From Campylobacter showae CSUNSWCD (GTDB lineage Bacteria; Campylobacterota; Campylobacteria; Campylobacterales; Campylobacteraceae), in assembly GCF_000313615.1 (NCBI RefSeq), contig NZ_AMZQ01000001.1:124001-188000 (forward strand): DNA of 64,000 nt. The letters run 5' to 3'. Each line of letters opens with the position of its first letter. The first letter of the stretch is position 1. The position numbers and the translations under genes are program-made. Under the pieces are notes generated by a model. The model saw only the letters and a program-made list of their open reading frames with translations, searched no databases and was not told the DNA's origin. Shown in pieces: positions 26,160 through 35,538 of the stretch.

Positions 26160-27368
26160 TTGAAAAGAGTCGTAGTAACCGGAATTGGGATGATCAATGC
26201 TTTAGGGCTCGACAAAGATAGTTCATTTAAGGCTATCTGCGAAGGTAAAACCGGCGTAAAAAAGATAACTTCTTTTGACGCGAGCGATTTTCCAGTTCAG
26301 ATTGCTGCCGAGATAACGGACTTTGACCCGCTTAGCGTTATGGACGCTAAGGAGGTCAAAAAGGTCGATAGATTTATCCAGCTTGGAATAAAAGCTGCTA
26401 AAGAGGCTATGGCTGATGCAAATTTCGGCGAATTCGACGCTGAAAATTTCGGCGTTAGCTCTGCTGCCGGCATAGGCGGTTTGCCTAATATCGAAAAAAA
26501 CTCCAATATCTTACTTGGAAAAGGCTCAAGACGAATTTCTCCGTTTTTTATACCTTCTGCACTAGTAAATATGCTGGGCGGCATAGTTTCGATAGAGCAC
26601 GGCTTAAAAGGGCCCAATATCTCTAGCGTAACGGCATGCGCGGCGTCTACTCACGCTATCATTGAGGCTGCTAAAACCATCATGATAGGCGAAGCGCAAA
26701 AGATGCTAGTCGTAGGCTCAGAGTCTACGGTTTGCGGCGTAGGTATCGGCGGATTTGCGGCTATGAAAGCACTTTCTACTAGAAACGACGATCCGCAAAC
26801 GGCATCAAGACCTTTTGATAAGGACAGAGACGGCTTTGTTATGGGCGAAGGTAGCGGTGCACTCGTACTCGAAGAGTATGAAAGCGCTAAGGCCAGAGGC
26901 GCTAAAATCTATGCTGAAGTGGTCGGTTTTGGTGAGAGTGGCGATGCATATCACATCACTTCGCCTTCGCTTGAAGGACCGCTTTCTGCGATGAAAAAAG
27001 CCTTAAAAATGGCTGGGAATTTACAGATCGACTACATCAACGCGCACGGTACTTCGACACCGACGAACGACAAAAATGAAACCGCAGCCTTGAAGGCTCT
27101 TTTTGGTAGCAATGTACCGCCGGTTAGCTCTACTAAGGGGCAAACGGGACACTGCCTAGGTGCGGCTGGCGCGATAGAAGCAGTCGTGTCTATAATGGCT
27201 ATGCAAGAAGGGCTTATACCGCCTACGATAAACTATACAACAAGAGATGAGGAATGCGATCTAGACTACGTGCCAAACGTGGCTAGAAAAGCTGAGCTAA
27301 ATGCCGTTATGAGCAACTCTTTTGGATTTGGCGGCACGAATGGCTCTATTATATTTAAGAAGATATAA
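26160..27368 (+). CDS. fabF: 3-oxoacyl-ACP synthase II
   Basis: Condensing enzyme of fatty acid elongation, 402 residues. Catalytic Cys in VTACAAS near residue 162, His in [11 protein letters not shown] near 297 and His in [12 protein letters not shown] near 332; C-terminal NSFGFGGTN. Start taken as TTG at 26160, 4 bases after AAGGAGAG, giving KRVVVTGIG at residue 2, the normal FabF start; a TTG at 26145 would overlap the ribosome site. Its stop overlaps the accA ATG. Confidence 0.95.
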   Translation: MKRVVVTGIGMINALGLDKDSSFKAICEGKTGVKKITSFDASDFPVQIAAEITDFDPLSVMDAKEVKKVDRFIQLGIKAAKEAMADANFGEFDAENFGVSSAAGIGGLPNIEKNSNILLGKGSRRISPFFIPSALVNMLGGIVSIEHGLKGPNISSVTACAASTHAIIEAAKTIMIGEAQKMLVVGSESTVCGVGIGGFAAMKALSTRNDDPQTASRPFDKDRDGFVMGEGSGALVLEEYESAKARGAKIYAEVVGFGESGDAYHITSPSLEGPLSAMKKALKMAGNLQIDYINAHGTSTPTNDKNETAALKALFGSNVPPVSSTKGQTGHCLGAAGAIEAVVSIMAMQEGLIPPTINYTTRDEECDLDYVPNVARKAELNAVMSNSFGFGGTNGSIIFKKI

Positions 27369-28309
27369 TGGCAAGTTATCTAGACTTTGAACAAGGTATC
27401 AAGCAAATAGATGATGACATCGCAAACGCGAGAATTCGCGGCGATGAACATGCGGTAGAAATTCTAAATAAAAATTTAGAAAAAGAGACCGCTAAGATTT
27501 ATAAAAATCTCAACGAATTTCAACGCCTTGCTTTGGCTCGTCATCCGGATCGTCCTTACGCTATCGACTACATCAAAGGCATGATGAGGGATTTTTATGA
27601 GCTTCACGGCGATAGAGCGTATCGCGATGATGGGGCGATAGTTTGTTTTATCGGCTATATAGGCTCTAAAAAAGTCGTCGTGATAGGCGAGCAAAAGGGC
27701 AGAGGAACTAAAAATAAACTAAAAAGAAATTTTGGTATGCCTCATCCAGAGGGTTACCGCAAGGCATTGCGAATAGCTAAGATGGCTGAGAAATTTGGAC
27801 TTCCTATACTGTTTTTGATCGATACTCCGGGCGCGTATCCGGGCGTTGCGGCTGAGGAGCGCGGTCAAAGCGAGGCAATCGCTAGAAATTTATTTGAATT
27901 TGCAAATTTAAAAACTCCTATGATAGCCGTCGTTATAGGCGAGGGCGGAAGCGGCGGAGCACTGGCTATAGGCGTAGCCGACAAGCTAGCCATGATGCGA
28001 AACTCTGTTTTTTCAGTTATCTCGCCAGAGGGTTGCGCGGCTATACTTTGGAACGATCCGTCAAAACAAGAGCAGGCTACGAAGGCGCTAAAAATAACCG
28101 CTGACGATCTAAAAAGCTTAGATTTGATAGATGACGTCATAGAAGAGCCGATAAATGGCGCTCACAGAGATAAAGAAACTGCTGTAAAAGCACTTGCAAG
28201 CTATTTTATAACCGAATTAGATAAGCTCGAAAAACTCAAAGTAGATGAGCTTTTAAATGCTAGAATAGCCAAAATCCTATCTGCAGGTGCATTTGAAGAA
28301 GGCAAATAA
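27368..28309 (+). CDS. accA: Acetyl-CoA carboxylase carboxyltransferase subunit alpha
   Basis: Alpha half of the carboxyltransferase making malonyl-CoA, 313 residues. Seen: [12 protein letters not shown] near residue 58, GEQKGRGTK near 105, and [22 protein letters not shown] with [13 protein letters not shown], the crotonase-like oxyanion and CoA site. Its ATG overlaps the fabF stop (TAATG). Last gene of the fatty-acid run. Confidence 0.97.
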   Translation: MASYLDFEQGIKQIDDDIANARIRGDEHAVEILNKNLEKETAKIYKNLNEFQRLALARHPDRPYAIDYIKGMMRDFYELHGDRAYRDDGAIVCFIGYIGSKKVVVIGEQKGRGTKNKLKRNFGMPHPEGYRKALRIAKMAEKFGLPILFLIDTPGAYPGVAAEERGQSEAIARNLFEFANLKTPMIAVVIGEGGSGGALAIGVADKLAMMRNSVFSVISPEGCAAILWNDPSKQEQATKALKITADDLKSLDLIDDVIEEPINGAHRDKETAVKALASYFITELDKLEKLKVDELLNARIAKILSAGAFEEGK

Positions 28310-28325
28310 CATCTCAAAATATATT

Positions 28326-28356
28326 CTTACAAAAAGTTTCTTGAACTTTTTGTAAG
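28326..28356 (+). terminator. 13-bp perfect hairpin after accA
   Basis: CTTACAAAAAGTT at 28326-28338 pairs perfectly with 28344-28356 around loop TCTTG, 16 bases past the accA stop. T-rich sequence follows. Likely the end of the fatty-acid operon. Confidence 0.7.
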
Positions 28357-29335
28357 CGATTTATTTGTGTTTTTTATGTACTTAGATTTGTACGGAACAT
28401 TACGTACAATATCAACAAAATCAAAACTAACCTTGTAAATTTAGCCTAGTAACTATGTATTTCAAAAAAATATCTTTATATTTAGTAGAAAATTGTAATT
28501 TACCGCAAGCAAGCGTTGAAAATATATTTTGCGTTAAATTTGAATCCAAAGACGGCTTGCTTTTGGATTATTTGTTCGGTGATTACTCAAAAATAAACAT
28601 TGGCTTTCGAGTTACGCGCGTATACATAAAAATAGTGCTACTCTTTTTTGACCATCTCTTTTGTTGGTTGTGCGGCAAATTTTATATTACTAAACGGGTA
28701 AATGCCGCTTTATGCCTATGCTAATAGAATTATCAAAATTTGATGTAATTTTATGGCTTTTCTGATTGTAATAAAGGGTTTCTATTTTAAGATTTTTCCA
28801 TATTCTATAGTTTTTGGACTTAATTTACCAGCTTATTACTGGTGTTATTTTGCACTTTGGTTATTCGTCACCGCAAAACACATTAAATCACCTTGGCCAA
28901 GCAAGCCACTAAAGTAAGTGAATCCAATATGTTTAAAGAAGAACAACCATACTTGCGCGGGTTTTGGATGGTTTAAAGACGCGTGTAGATGTCGGAGCTT
29001 AGATGCAACTAAATAACTATTCGGTATGACCGCAAACTGCAGTCATCCAAAGGCGCGCAGGTCTCAAAATACAACTGCTTGCAAAAATGTTTCCTTTAAT
29101 GCTAGCATGCCAAAATATAGCTAGCTACGAAATACTGTCTTTAAAGAAACAAAGCTTTCAAACAGACTGCTTAGAACCACGGACTTTCAGTAAATATAGC
29201 TATCTAAAATCGCTACTTTTCAATCAACAAAGCTTTAAAATTAGCTTGCAAGCAAAAACTGATTTTTAGGCTGCAAAATCTCAAATTTTAAAAATTCGCC
29301 AAAACGACATTCAAAGGCTCGCAAAAATACCCGCC
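28357..29335. other. Nearly 1 kb without a supportable gene
   Basis: AT-rich spacer between accA and the broken ABC ATPase. Frames at 28455-28724 and 29087-29269 have no ribosome site, family or typical composition. Small words such as GCTAGCATGC near 29102 and CAAAGCTTT (near 29149 and 29230) recur, hinting at decayed sequence. No RNA gene recognised. Confidence 0.45.
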
Positions 29336-30069
29336 CTAAATATCCATCGCCGAGATAAATTTGACTATGCGCGGCGAGTCGCTACCGAAAAACTCCTCTG
29401 CGCCGCCGTCAAATGCGATCTTGCCGTCATCTAAAAATAAAATCCTATCCGCGACTTTGCGAGCAAAATTCATATTATGCGTGACGATGACGAGGGGTTT
29501 TTCTCTTTGGCTAGCGCTATTACGACCTTAAAAACCTCGGCCTCCAGCTCGGGATCAAGCGCGCTAGTTGGTTCGTCTAGTAGCAAAAACGCCGGATCCA
29601 TCGCAAGAGCTCGCGCGATCGCCGTTCGTTGGCATTGGCCGCCCGAGAGCCTATTTGGATAGGCGTTTTCTTTCTGGCTGAGTCCGACCTTATTTAGCAG
29701 TTCGCGAGCCTTATTTATCGCGCTTTGTTTGTCTATGCCAAGCACCTGTGTCGGCCCCTCGATGACGTTTTGCAGCACCGTTAAATGCGGAAAAAGATTA
29801 AAGCTTTGAAACACCATGCCCGTATGACGGCGAAAGGACAGCAGCTCTTTTTGCGATATTTTATTTGCGAAATTTAGCCTCTGCCCGTCTAGCTCCAGCT
29901 CGCCTTTTTGCGGGATTTCGAGCAAATTTATGCAGCGCAGCAGGGTTGATTTGCCAGATCCTGATGAGCCCACTATCACGGTCGTTTGGCCTTCGTAGAT
30001 TTGCACGCTTATGTCATTTAGCACCGTATGATCGCCAAATGCCTTGGTTAAATTCGTAAATTTTATCAT
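29336..30069 (-). pseudogene. Polar amino-acid ABC transporter ATPase, frameshifted
   Basis: GlnQ/HisP-type ATPase. Intact frame: Walker A GSSGSGKS near residue 36, LSGGQCQR near 142, Walker B FLLLDEPTSALD near 164. At about 29493-29503 (GAAAAACCCC on the minus strand) one base is missing. The frame then runs to a stop at 29470, while the true C-terminus (TCACGCATAAT giving the H-loop VTHNMNFA, through a typical LDDGKIAFDG) continues in another frame to 29336. The lesion sits in a homopolymer, so a sequencing slip is possible, but the neighbouring SBP and operon are damaged too. It shares TGATG with the permease. Confidence 0.85.
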
Positions 30070-30743
30070 CACACGTACCTCGAGACTGATTTTTCGAGCT
30101 TTGCTTGTAGCCAGGTTAGAGCCGTGCAGACGGCTAGGTAGATGAGGGCGGCCAGAACGTAGAGTAGTAGCGGCTCAAAGGTGCGCGCGGCGATACGCTG
30201 AGCGACCATAAACATATCTACCATCGTGATGGACGCGGCTAGCGAGGTGTCCTTGACTAGGCCGATAAAGGTGTTTGATAGCGGCGGCAGCGATATCCTC
30301 ACGGCTTGGGGCGCGATGATGCGCCGTAAAATTTGCGCCTGCGTCATGCCTAGCGACATCGCGGCCTCCCACTGTCCTCGCGGCACCGATAGGATCGAGG
30401 CTCGCACGGACTCGGACGCGTAGGCGCCGACGTTTAGGCTAAAGGCGATGACGGCTGCGGTCCAGGTCTCAAGCGTAACGCCGACCGCCGGAAGCCCGTA
30501 AAACACGATAAAAAGCTGTACTAGTAGCGGCGTACCGCGAAATATCCAAACGTAAGCGCCAAATATCAAGCGCAAAATTTTCACCCCGCTAAGCCTTGCT
30601 ATCGCCGTAACTATAGCGATAGTCAGTCCGCAGGCGAAGGATATCAGCGTGAGGGGTATCGTGATCTTTGCGAGTGCGACTAGCATCGGCAGCGTCGAGC
30701 TTGAGAGGATTTCTATTATGCGGTTTATGCGATCTATGTCCAA
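30069..30743 (-). CDS. Polar amino-acid ABC permease (HisM/GlnP family)
   Basis: Inner-membrane permease of 224 residues with about five membrane segments. The EAA-type loop WEAAMSLGMTQAQILRRIIAPQAVR near residue 128 contacts the ATPase. FRGTPLLVQLFIVFYGLP near 68 is a hallmark of amino-acid ABC permeases. The frame is intact although both partners (ATPase 29336, binding protein 31021) are broken, so it may have no working transporter. About 275 bp of repeat-rich spacer separates it from the binding protein. Confidence 0.9.
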   Translation of the reverse strand: MDIDRINRIIEILSSSTLPMLVALAKITIPLTLISFACGLTIAIVTAIARLSGVKILRLIFGAYVWIFRGTPLLVQLFIVFYGLPAVGVTLETWTAAVIAFSLNVGAYASESVRASILSVPRGQWEAAMSLGMTQAQILRRIIAPQAVRISLPPLSNTFIGLVKDTSLAASITMVDMFMVAQRIAARTFEPLLLYVLAALIYLAVCTALTWLQAKLEKSVSRYV

Positions 30744-31020
30744 ATTTTACCTCCGTTATTTTACGTCAAATTTGAGCTTAAATTTAGCGCTCGCGAGCTT
30801 TTTGCTCGTCAAATTTGCCGTCAAATTTTAAAACAGCAAGTTATATTTGCGGGCTTAAATTTGTAAATTTAGCCCGACTCCAAATTTGAGCTCAAATTTG
30901 ACGCGGCGGCTTATTTGCCGCCAACTTTGCGTCTAAATTTTAAGCGGCGATTAAACCTGGATGCGTAAATTTTAAATTTGCAAATTTAAAATCCGCCCGT
31001 TCCGCCCGTCGCTTTTTGGT
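30744..31020. repeat. Dense cluster of TCAAATTTGA-type words
   Basis: About 275 bp containing more than a dozen AAATTT cores, many as CAAATTTG or TAAATTTA, mixed with GC-rich palindromes such as GCTCGCGAGC near 30790 and GGCGGC...GCCGCC near 30904. No gene. This is the strongest concentration of the genome-signature word in the window. Confidence 0.7.
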
Positions 31021-31788
31021 TTATTCTGAAATATCTTTACCGAAATATTTCAACGAAATCTCTTTTAGCTTGCCTTCGGCTCGTAGCTCGTTTAGGGCCT
31101 TGTTTATCGCTTCCAGTAGCTCGGCGTTGCCTTTATGTACGATCGCAGCAGTGTACATCGGATCCTCGCCTGCTTCTATCAGCTTTATAGGCGCTTTTGG
31201 GTGTTGCTTTTTGTAGTCGTAGAACATCACGGCGTCGTCTATCGTATCGTCGGCGCGCTTGGTGATTATGAGATTTATCTGGTCGCTTAGGCTATCGGCT
31301 ACGACGAGCTTTGCGCCGTATTTTTCGACGGTTGGGATCCACATGCTATTTACCGAGTGCGTCGAGCGCTTGCCCTTTAGATCGGCGAAGCTCTTGATGT
31401 CGTCGTTATCCTCGTGCACGATGATTGCCGAGTACTAGGTCATGTACGGCACGGAGTAGTCGTACTTTTTCTTGCGCTCTTCGGTGATGCTTACTTGGTT
31501 AAACACGGTGTCCGCCTTGCCCGCGTCAAATGCTGCTATCATCGCGTCCCAAGAGGCTTCGACGAATTTCGGCTTTAGGGCTAGTTTATCGGCGACAGCC
31601 CTTGCGATCTCGACGTCGTAGCCCATCAGCTCGTCTTTTTCGTTATGAAACGAAAACGGCGAATACACTCCCTCGGTCGCGATAGTGATCACGCCGTCTT
31701 TTTTGATCTGCTCAAGCGATTTCGCGCTGGCTAAATTTAAACAAACGGCAATCGCCGCACCTAGTTTTAAAATTTGTCTTAGCTTCAT
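31021..31788 (-). pseudogene. Amino-acid ABC binding protein with an in-frame amber stop
   Basis: Family 3 solute-binding protein, about 255 residues. Signal peptide at residues 1-22, then GVITIATEGVYSPFSFHNE and GYDVEIARAVADKL. After YDYSVPYMT a TAG at 31435-31437 interrupts the same frame, which resumes at once as YSAIIVHEDNDDIKSFADLKGK to the natural end EISLKYFGKDISE. The reading frame is unchanged, so this is one point substitution. TAG readthrough is conceivable, but damage to the neighbouring ATPase argues for a dead transporter. Ligand is probably a polar amino acid; cystine-type is only a guess. Confidence 0.88.
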
Positions 31789-31901
31789 GCTAACTCCTTT
31801 TGTGAAATTTGAAAATATAACCTTAAAAATCGCGATCGCGATATAAATTTAAATTTGACAGACAGATAAAAAGAGCCGACAAACCCGCCGCAAAGCAAGC
31901 C

Positions 31902-32729
31902 CTATCCCTCGCAAAGCTTGCCGCATGCGTCGGCGCGGCATCTACTGCAGTGAGTCATTTGATGAATGGAGCCGCCGATGAGCTTTCGCATGCTGCGAAT
32001 TTCTTCGTTTGATGGCGATTTGATATTTGCAAAAGGGGTGTCATGCACGGGTATCATCGCCATGCAGTTCATGATATCGGCTTGCCACTCTTTGGCCTTT
32101 TTCGCGATTTCGGGGACGTGATTCATATTGACGCCCGGGATTACGACCGTATTGATCTTTACGATCATGCGAGCTTCTTTTAGCTTGCGGATTCCTGCCT
32201 CTTGGCGCTCCGCAAGAATTTTAGCACCATCCTCGCCGTGGTAAATTTTGTTTTTGTGGCGCACCCACGCATAAATTTTGCCGCCCACTTCGGGTGTTAC
32301 GGCATTAACGGTCACCGTTACGTGGCTCACGCCGATTCGCACGATATCATCCACGTGCTCGGGCAGGGATAGGCCGTTTGTGGATAGGCAAAGTAGGGCG
32401 TGGGGGAAGCGGACTTTGCATTTTTCAAAGGTCGCTAGGGTTTTGTCGGCATCGCACATAGGATCTCCTGGCCCTGCGATGCCGATGACTGAGATATCTT
32501 GTCTAAATTTAAATAGATTTTCCACGTATAGCGCGGCCTCATCTGGGCTTTGCACCCTCCCCGTTACGCTCGGACGATTTTCGTTGGCGCAGTCGTAGAT
32601 GCGGTTGCAAAAATTGCATTGGATATTGCAATGCGGCGCTACGGGAAGATGCACGCGCCCGTAGGCGGCGGACGCTTTTTTGCTAAAGCAGGGGTGGTTG
32701 TCAAAGGAGGGCCTGGCGAAAAAATTCAT
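31902..32729 (-). CDS. NifB-like radical SAM protein (minimal form)
   Basis: A 275-residue radical SAM enzyme with the NifB pattern. HPC at residue 14, the SAM cluster C34-x3-C38-x2-C41 in APHCNIQCNFCNR, DCANENRP with C47, and a C-terminal CSRCRADACGKLC. These cysteines are the ones NifB uses to hold the precursor clusters fused into the [8Fe-9S-C] NifB cofactor. The NifX-like C-terminal domain of proteobacterial NifB is absent, as in archaeal minimal forms. Start at 32729, overlapping the NapH-like stop as ATGA with AAGGAAAAAAG upstream; a longer frame beginning at 32834 is an artefact. Last gene of the double-cubane operon. No nifHDK is in this window, so its product may serve another enzyme. 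Confidence 0.88.
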   Translation of the reverse strand: MNFFARPSFDNHPCFSKKASAAYGRVHLPVAPHCNIQCNFCNRIYDCANENRPSVTGRVQSPDEAALYVENLFKFRQDISVIGIAGPGDPMCDADKTLATFEKCKVRFPHALLCLSTNGLSLPEHVDDIVRIGVSHVTVTVNAVTPEVGGKIYAWVRHKNKIYHGEDGAKILAERQEAGIRKLKEARMIVKINTVVIPGVNMNHVPEIAKKAKEWQADIMNCMAMIPVHDTPFANIKSPSNEEIRSMRKLIGGSIHQMTHCSRCRADACGKLCEG

Positions 32730-33505
32730 CAATCTTTTTTCCTTCCGAATTTGATGGCGTCCGCGTGGCAAACATCCATACAATCGCCGCAGTTCGTGCA
32801 GTTCATCTCGTCCGGTCTCGTGCCCATCTCGCATTTGCGCAAACAGGCGTTGCAGTTATCGCAGGCATCTGTTTTATAAACGCGAAATATTGAAATTTTA
32901 CGCAGCAGCTCCATTATGCCGCCGCTAGGACAGGCGAAGCGGCACCATAAATTTGCTACGATCAAAGACGCGGCGATAAGAGCTACGACGACGGCAGTGC
33001 GAACCGCCCAGTACCAGTCGGAAAATTTAAAGGACATGATAACGGCGTTGAGATACTCGTCGCTGGTGCGGATAGGGATCATAACGCGAGGATTGCCGTA
33101 GATAAAATATACGCCCGCGCTAAGCAAAACGGCTAGGACCATGCCTATTTGCGCATATCGTAGCTTCTTATTGTTTTTTAGCTTGAGCTTAAAAGCGGCA
33201 AATTTTCCCAGCATTTGATTTACGAATCCGCCCGGGCAAAGCCAGCCGCAAAAGGCGCGCCCGAGGAAAATAACCAGCACTGGGATAAATAGCCAAAAGC
33301 CGAAAAACACGGTCGCGATCCGCCCCCAGCACGTAACGATCGGACAGGATTGGCAGTTTACGAAAGGCACGATAAATGGGCATCTAAAAATCCCGTAATA
33401 CGCCCATTGCCCGATCGCGCCGATAAAAATCAGCTGCACCAAGCGACGAATTTTAGTTAGCCTAGAGACTTTTTTCATCTTTGCCATATTTACGATACTA
33501 AACAT
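32729..33505 (-). CDS. NapH-like membrane polyferredoxin
   Basis: A 258-residue inner-membrane iron-sulphur protein of the NapH/MauN family with about four membrane segments. Cys motifs: CQSCPIVTCWG near residue 53, FCGWLCPGG near 90, CRFACPSGG near 193, then two ferredoxin clusters, CDNCNACLRKC near 220 and CTNCGDCMDVCHADAI near 237. Such proteins pass electrons between the quinone pool and soluble iron-sulphur partners. It overlaps the Tat binding-protein gene (8 bases) and the NifB-like gene (4 bases). A likely job is feeding electrons to the activator or reductase encoded upstream, which is inference. Confidence 0.85.
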   Translation of the reverse strand: MFSIVNMAKMKKVSRLTKIRRLVQLIFIGAIGQWAYYGIFRCPFIVPFVNCQSCPIVTCWGRIATVFFGFWLFIPVLVIFLGRAFCGWLCPGGFVNQMLGKFAAFKLKLKNNKKLRYAQIGMVLAVLLSAGVYFIYGNPRVMIPIRTSDEYLNAVIMSFKFSDWYWAVRTAVVVALIAASLIVANLWCRFACPSGGIMELLRKISIFRVYKTDACDNCNACLRKCEMGTRPDEMNCTNCGDCMDVCHADAIKFGRKKD

Positions 33506-34354
33506 CTTTTACACCAAACCTTTCTATGAGTTCAAGCCCGCGCGCCGAATGGATGGAGGTAAAGCCGTGCCGCTCGAAAATTTCCTGCCCGTCCGAGCAG
33601 ACGAAGTCCGCAAAATCATCGGCAAGCTTCTCGTCTTTTACGTATTTCATGATATTTAGCGTAAAGGTAAGCGGCCCCGGCGGGATGAGTTTCTCGTCGA
33701 TAGGCATGTATTCGATCCTGTCTTTAAACCTATCGTGCGTCGTTAGGCGCTTTTCGATTATGGACGCATCGCCCTTGCCATCTACCAGATCGCACATCAT
33801 CTGGATGACCATGAGCCGTTGGCAATCATATTTTTCATAACGGGCCCCGTGAGACCTGAATTTTTCAAAATTCCCTTTACCGGTCCGCTACCCGGAGGCG
33901 AAGCCCTTAGCGGCAGCATCACCCGCACGCCGGGTTCCGCTAGATCCTTTAGATCGCGAATGCCCGCGGGATTTCCCTTTGGCACCACTAAAACGTAGTC
34001 GGTAAAACATAGCGGTCTAAAGCGAAGGCTAAGCCCCGCCTTACGCAGTTTTTGGCTTAGCTCTAAAACGCGGGCGCCGAAAACCTCCGTCTTGCCCTGC
34101 AAGGCCAGTAGCGACTTCCCGAGCGCTCCCGCAAAGGCGCCGGTGTACTGGATGTTATGCCGCGTTTTGGACTCATAAACGGCGTTTAGCTCGTTAAATG
34201 CTTCAGACAATCCTCCGCACGACCAAACCTGCAGCGAATCGGGCTTAAACGGCGTATAGCCAGCGAGCATCGCTTCAGGTCCTGCGATAGCGGCTGCCGC
34301 CAAAGCTCCTTTTAAAAAGCCGCGACGAGATTCGTCTATCTCTTTAAATTTCAT
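33498..34354 (-). pseudogene. Tat-exported oxyanion-type binding protein, frameshifted
   Basis: ModA/TupA-like periplasmic binding protein. A twin-arginine signal (SRRGFLKGALAAAA, residues 9-22), WSCGGLSEAFNELNAVYE and FTDYVLVVPKGNPAGI are in one frame up to ANGSWSSR and a stop at 33797. The rest (MVIQMMCDLVDGKGDASIIEKRL to the end at 33498) is in another frame beginning within 33797-33812. One lost base near 33811 restores the whole protein. It overlaps the reductase gene by ATGA and the NapH-like gene by 8 bases. Probably bound a metal oxyanion such as molybdate or tungstate; the ligand is inferred from family shape only. Confidence 0.85.
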
Positions 34355-35538
34355 GCAATCTCTCCTTTCTTTGGATTGTTAAATTTACAAGGCTCTTTTA
34401 TTTTAAAATTTAGAGCGACCCAGCTTAAAGCAGTTCTATAAACGCTTCTAGGCGCGTTCGAATTTGCCCGACGTCCTTGCTTGGAGTAGTCCGTCTCCAA
34501 GCTCATATAGTTCGCTCCCGCTTCGCGGCTCGCCTCTTTGATCCTGTTCGTCTCGATCGCGTAGGTGTGACAGCCGCTTAGCACGACGTCGATGACGCCG
34601 TGGGCTTGATATTCGCGGATAAATTCCTTGATAATATCGCCTCTGGCGTCGTTTTGATACATCACCGAACATGGAATTTTAAGGTAGCGCTCGGCGATAT
34701 TTGCGACCAGATCGCCCTCTAGCTCTACGTTATTTTGATAGTTTTTCGTGCCCGTGCAGTTTTCAAAGGCCACCACGTCCGCGCCTAGCTCCTCGATCTG
34801 CTTTACGACCTTTTCGTAGATGCCCCCGCTTGGACAGCCGGTGATGATGATGCGCTTTTTGCGTTTGGCGCCACTCATGTCTTTTTCGCGCAGAGCCTTG
34901 ACGTAGGAGCGTAGCATGCGTATCTTTTCGCTTTTGTCGTAGATGTAGTCGCTCGCAAATAGCACCTGATGCATCTCGCTGCCGCTAATCGGGCTTGGAT
35001 TTAGCTTGCCAAGCTCCATTAGCTCGTTTAGCGCGTCTCGCTCCTCGTTAAAAATCTCTATCGTCTCTTTTAGTTTTTCGTCCGTTATTTGCGTGCCGAA
35101 ACGCTGCTCCAAATAGCCTTTAAACTCCCGTAGCTCCTGCGTCCAAAGCTCCAAACTGCGTTTATTTGTCATATTTGGCAGCTCTAAAACGCGGACTTCT
35201 TTGTGTTTTGCTAGCAGCTCGTACATCTTTTTCTTGCCGTCGCAGGTTGTCTCGCCGACTACTACGTCGCTGGCGTTCATATAGGGGCATTTTTTCGTTA
35301 GCGCGTAGCCGTAGCTTGCCTTGATTAGTGGGCAAAGATTACGCGGAAGCTCGGCGTGAGCGGCGTTTATCGGCCCTTCGTCCGAGGCGCACAGGCTAAC
35401 TGGTACCGCGCCCGCGGCGTAAATGAGCTCCTTTGGCGAATATGTACAAAACGTCCCCACGACACTCATTCCTTCGGCTTTTAGATCCTGGAGCGCCATA
35501 GAATTTCGCTTTTTAAGCTCCGCAAAATCATACCTCAT
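34351..35538 (-). CDS. Double-cubane-cluster-type reductase (HgdB/BcrBC family)
   Basis: A 395-residue single-chain protein of the 2-hydroxyacyl-CoA dehydratase family. Cysteines at C31 (GTFC), C50, C69 (NLCP), C84 (KKCP), C99 (TTCDGKKK) and later in TGCPSGG, ENCTGT and SGCHTY cover the ligands seen in double-cubane-cluster proteins, which hold an [8Fe-9S] cluster and reduce small molecules such as acetylene in vitro. The single chain, lack of a CoA-transferase or partner subunit and the activator gene next door support that class over a dehydratase. Frame is intact. First 11 bases overlap the activator end; stop overlaps the Tat protein as ATGA. Physiological substrate unknown. Confidence 0.82.
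   Translation of the reverse strand: MRYDFAELKKRNSMALQDLKAEGMSVVGTFCTYSPKELIYAAGAVPVSLCASDEGPINAAHAELPRNLCPLIKASYGYALTKKCPYMNASDVVVGETTCDGKKKMYELLAKHKEVRVLELPNMTNKRSLELWTQELREFKGYLEQRFGTQITDEKLKETIEIFNEERDALNELMELGKLNPSPISGSEMHQVLFASDYIYDKSEKIRMLRSYVKALREKDMSGAKRKKRIIITGCPSGGIYEKVVKQIEELGADVVAFENCTGTKNYQNNVELEGDLVANIAERYLKIPCSVMYQNDARGDIIKEFIREYQAHGVIDVVLSGCHTYAIETNRIKEASREAGANYMSLETDYSKQGRRANSNAPRSVYRTALSWVALNFKIKEPCKFNNPKKGEIA

Noticed and set aside
28455-28724. 89-codon frame after accA
   Set aside because: No ribosome site, Cys- and Phe-rich random-looking composition, no family.
32730-32834. Longer start for the NifB-like protein
   Set aside because: The extra 35 codons overlap the NapH-like gene, have no family similarity, and the ATG at 32729 has a good ribosome site.
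34351-35538. 2-hydroxyglutaryl-CoA or benzoyl-CoA dehydratase/reductase subunit
   Set aside because: No partner subunit or CoA-transferase nearby and more Cys than expected; the double-cubane class fits better.
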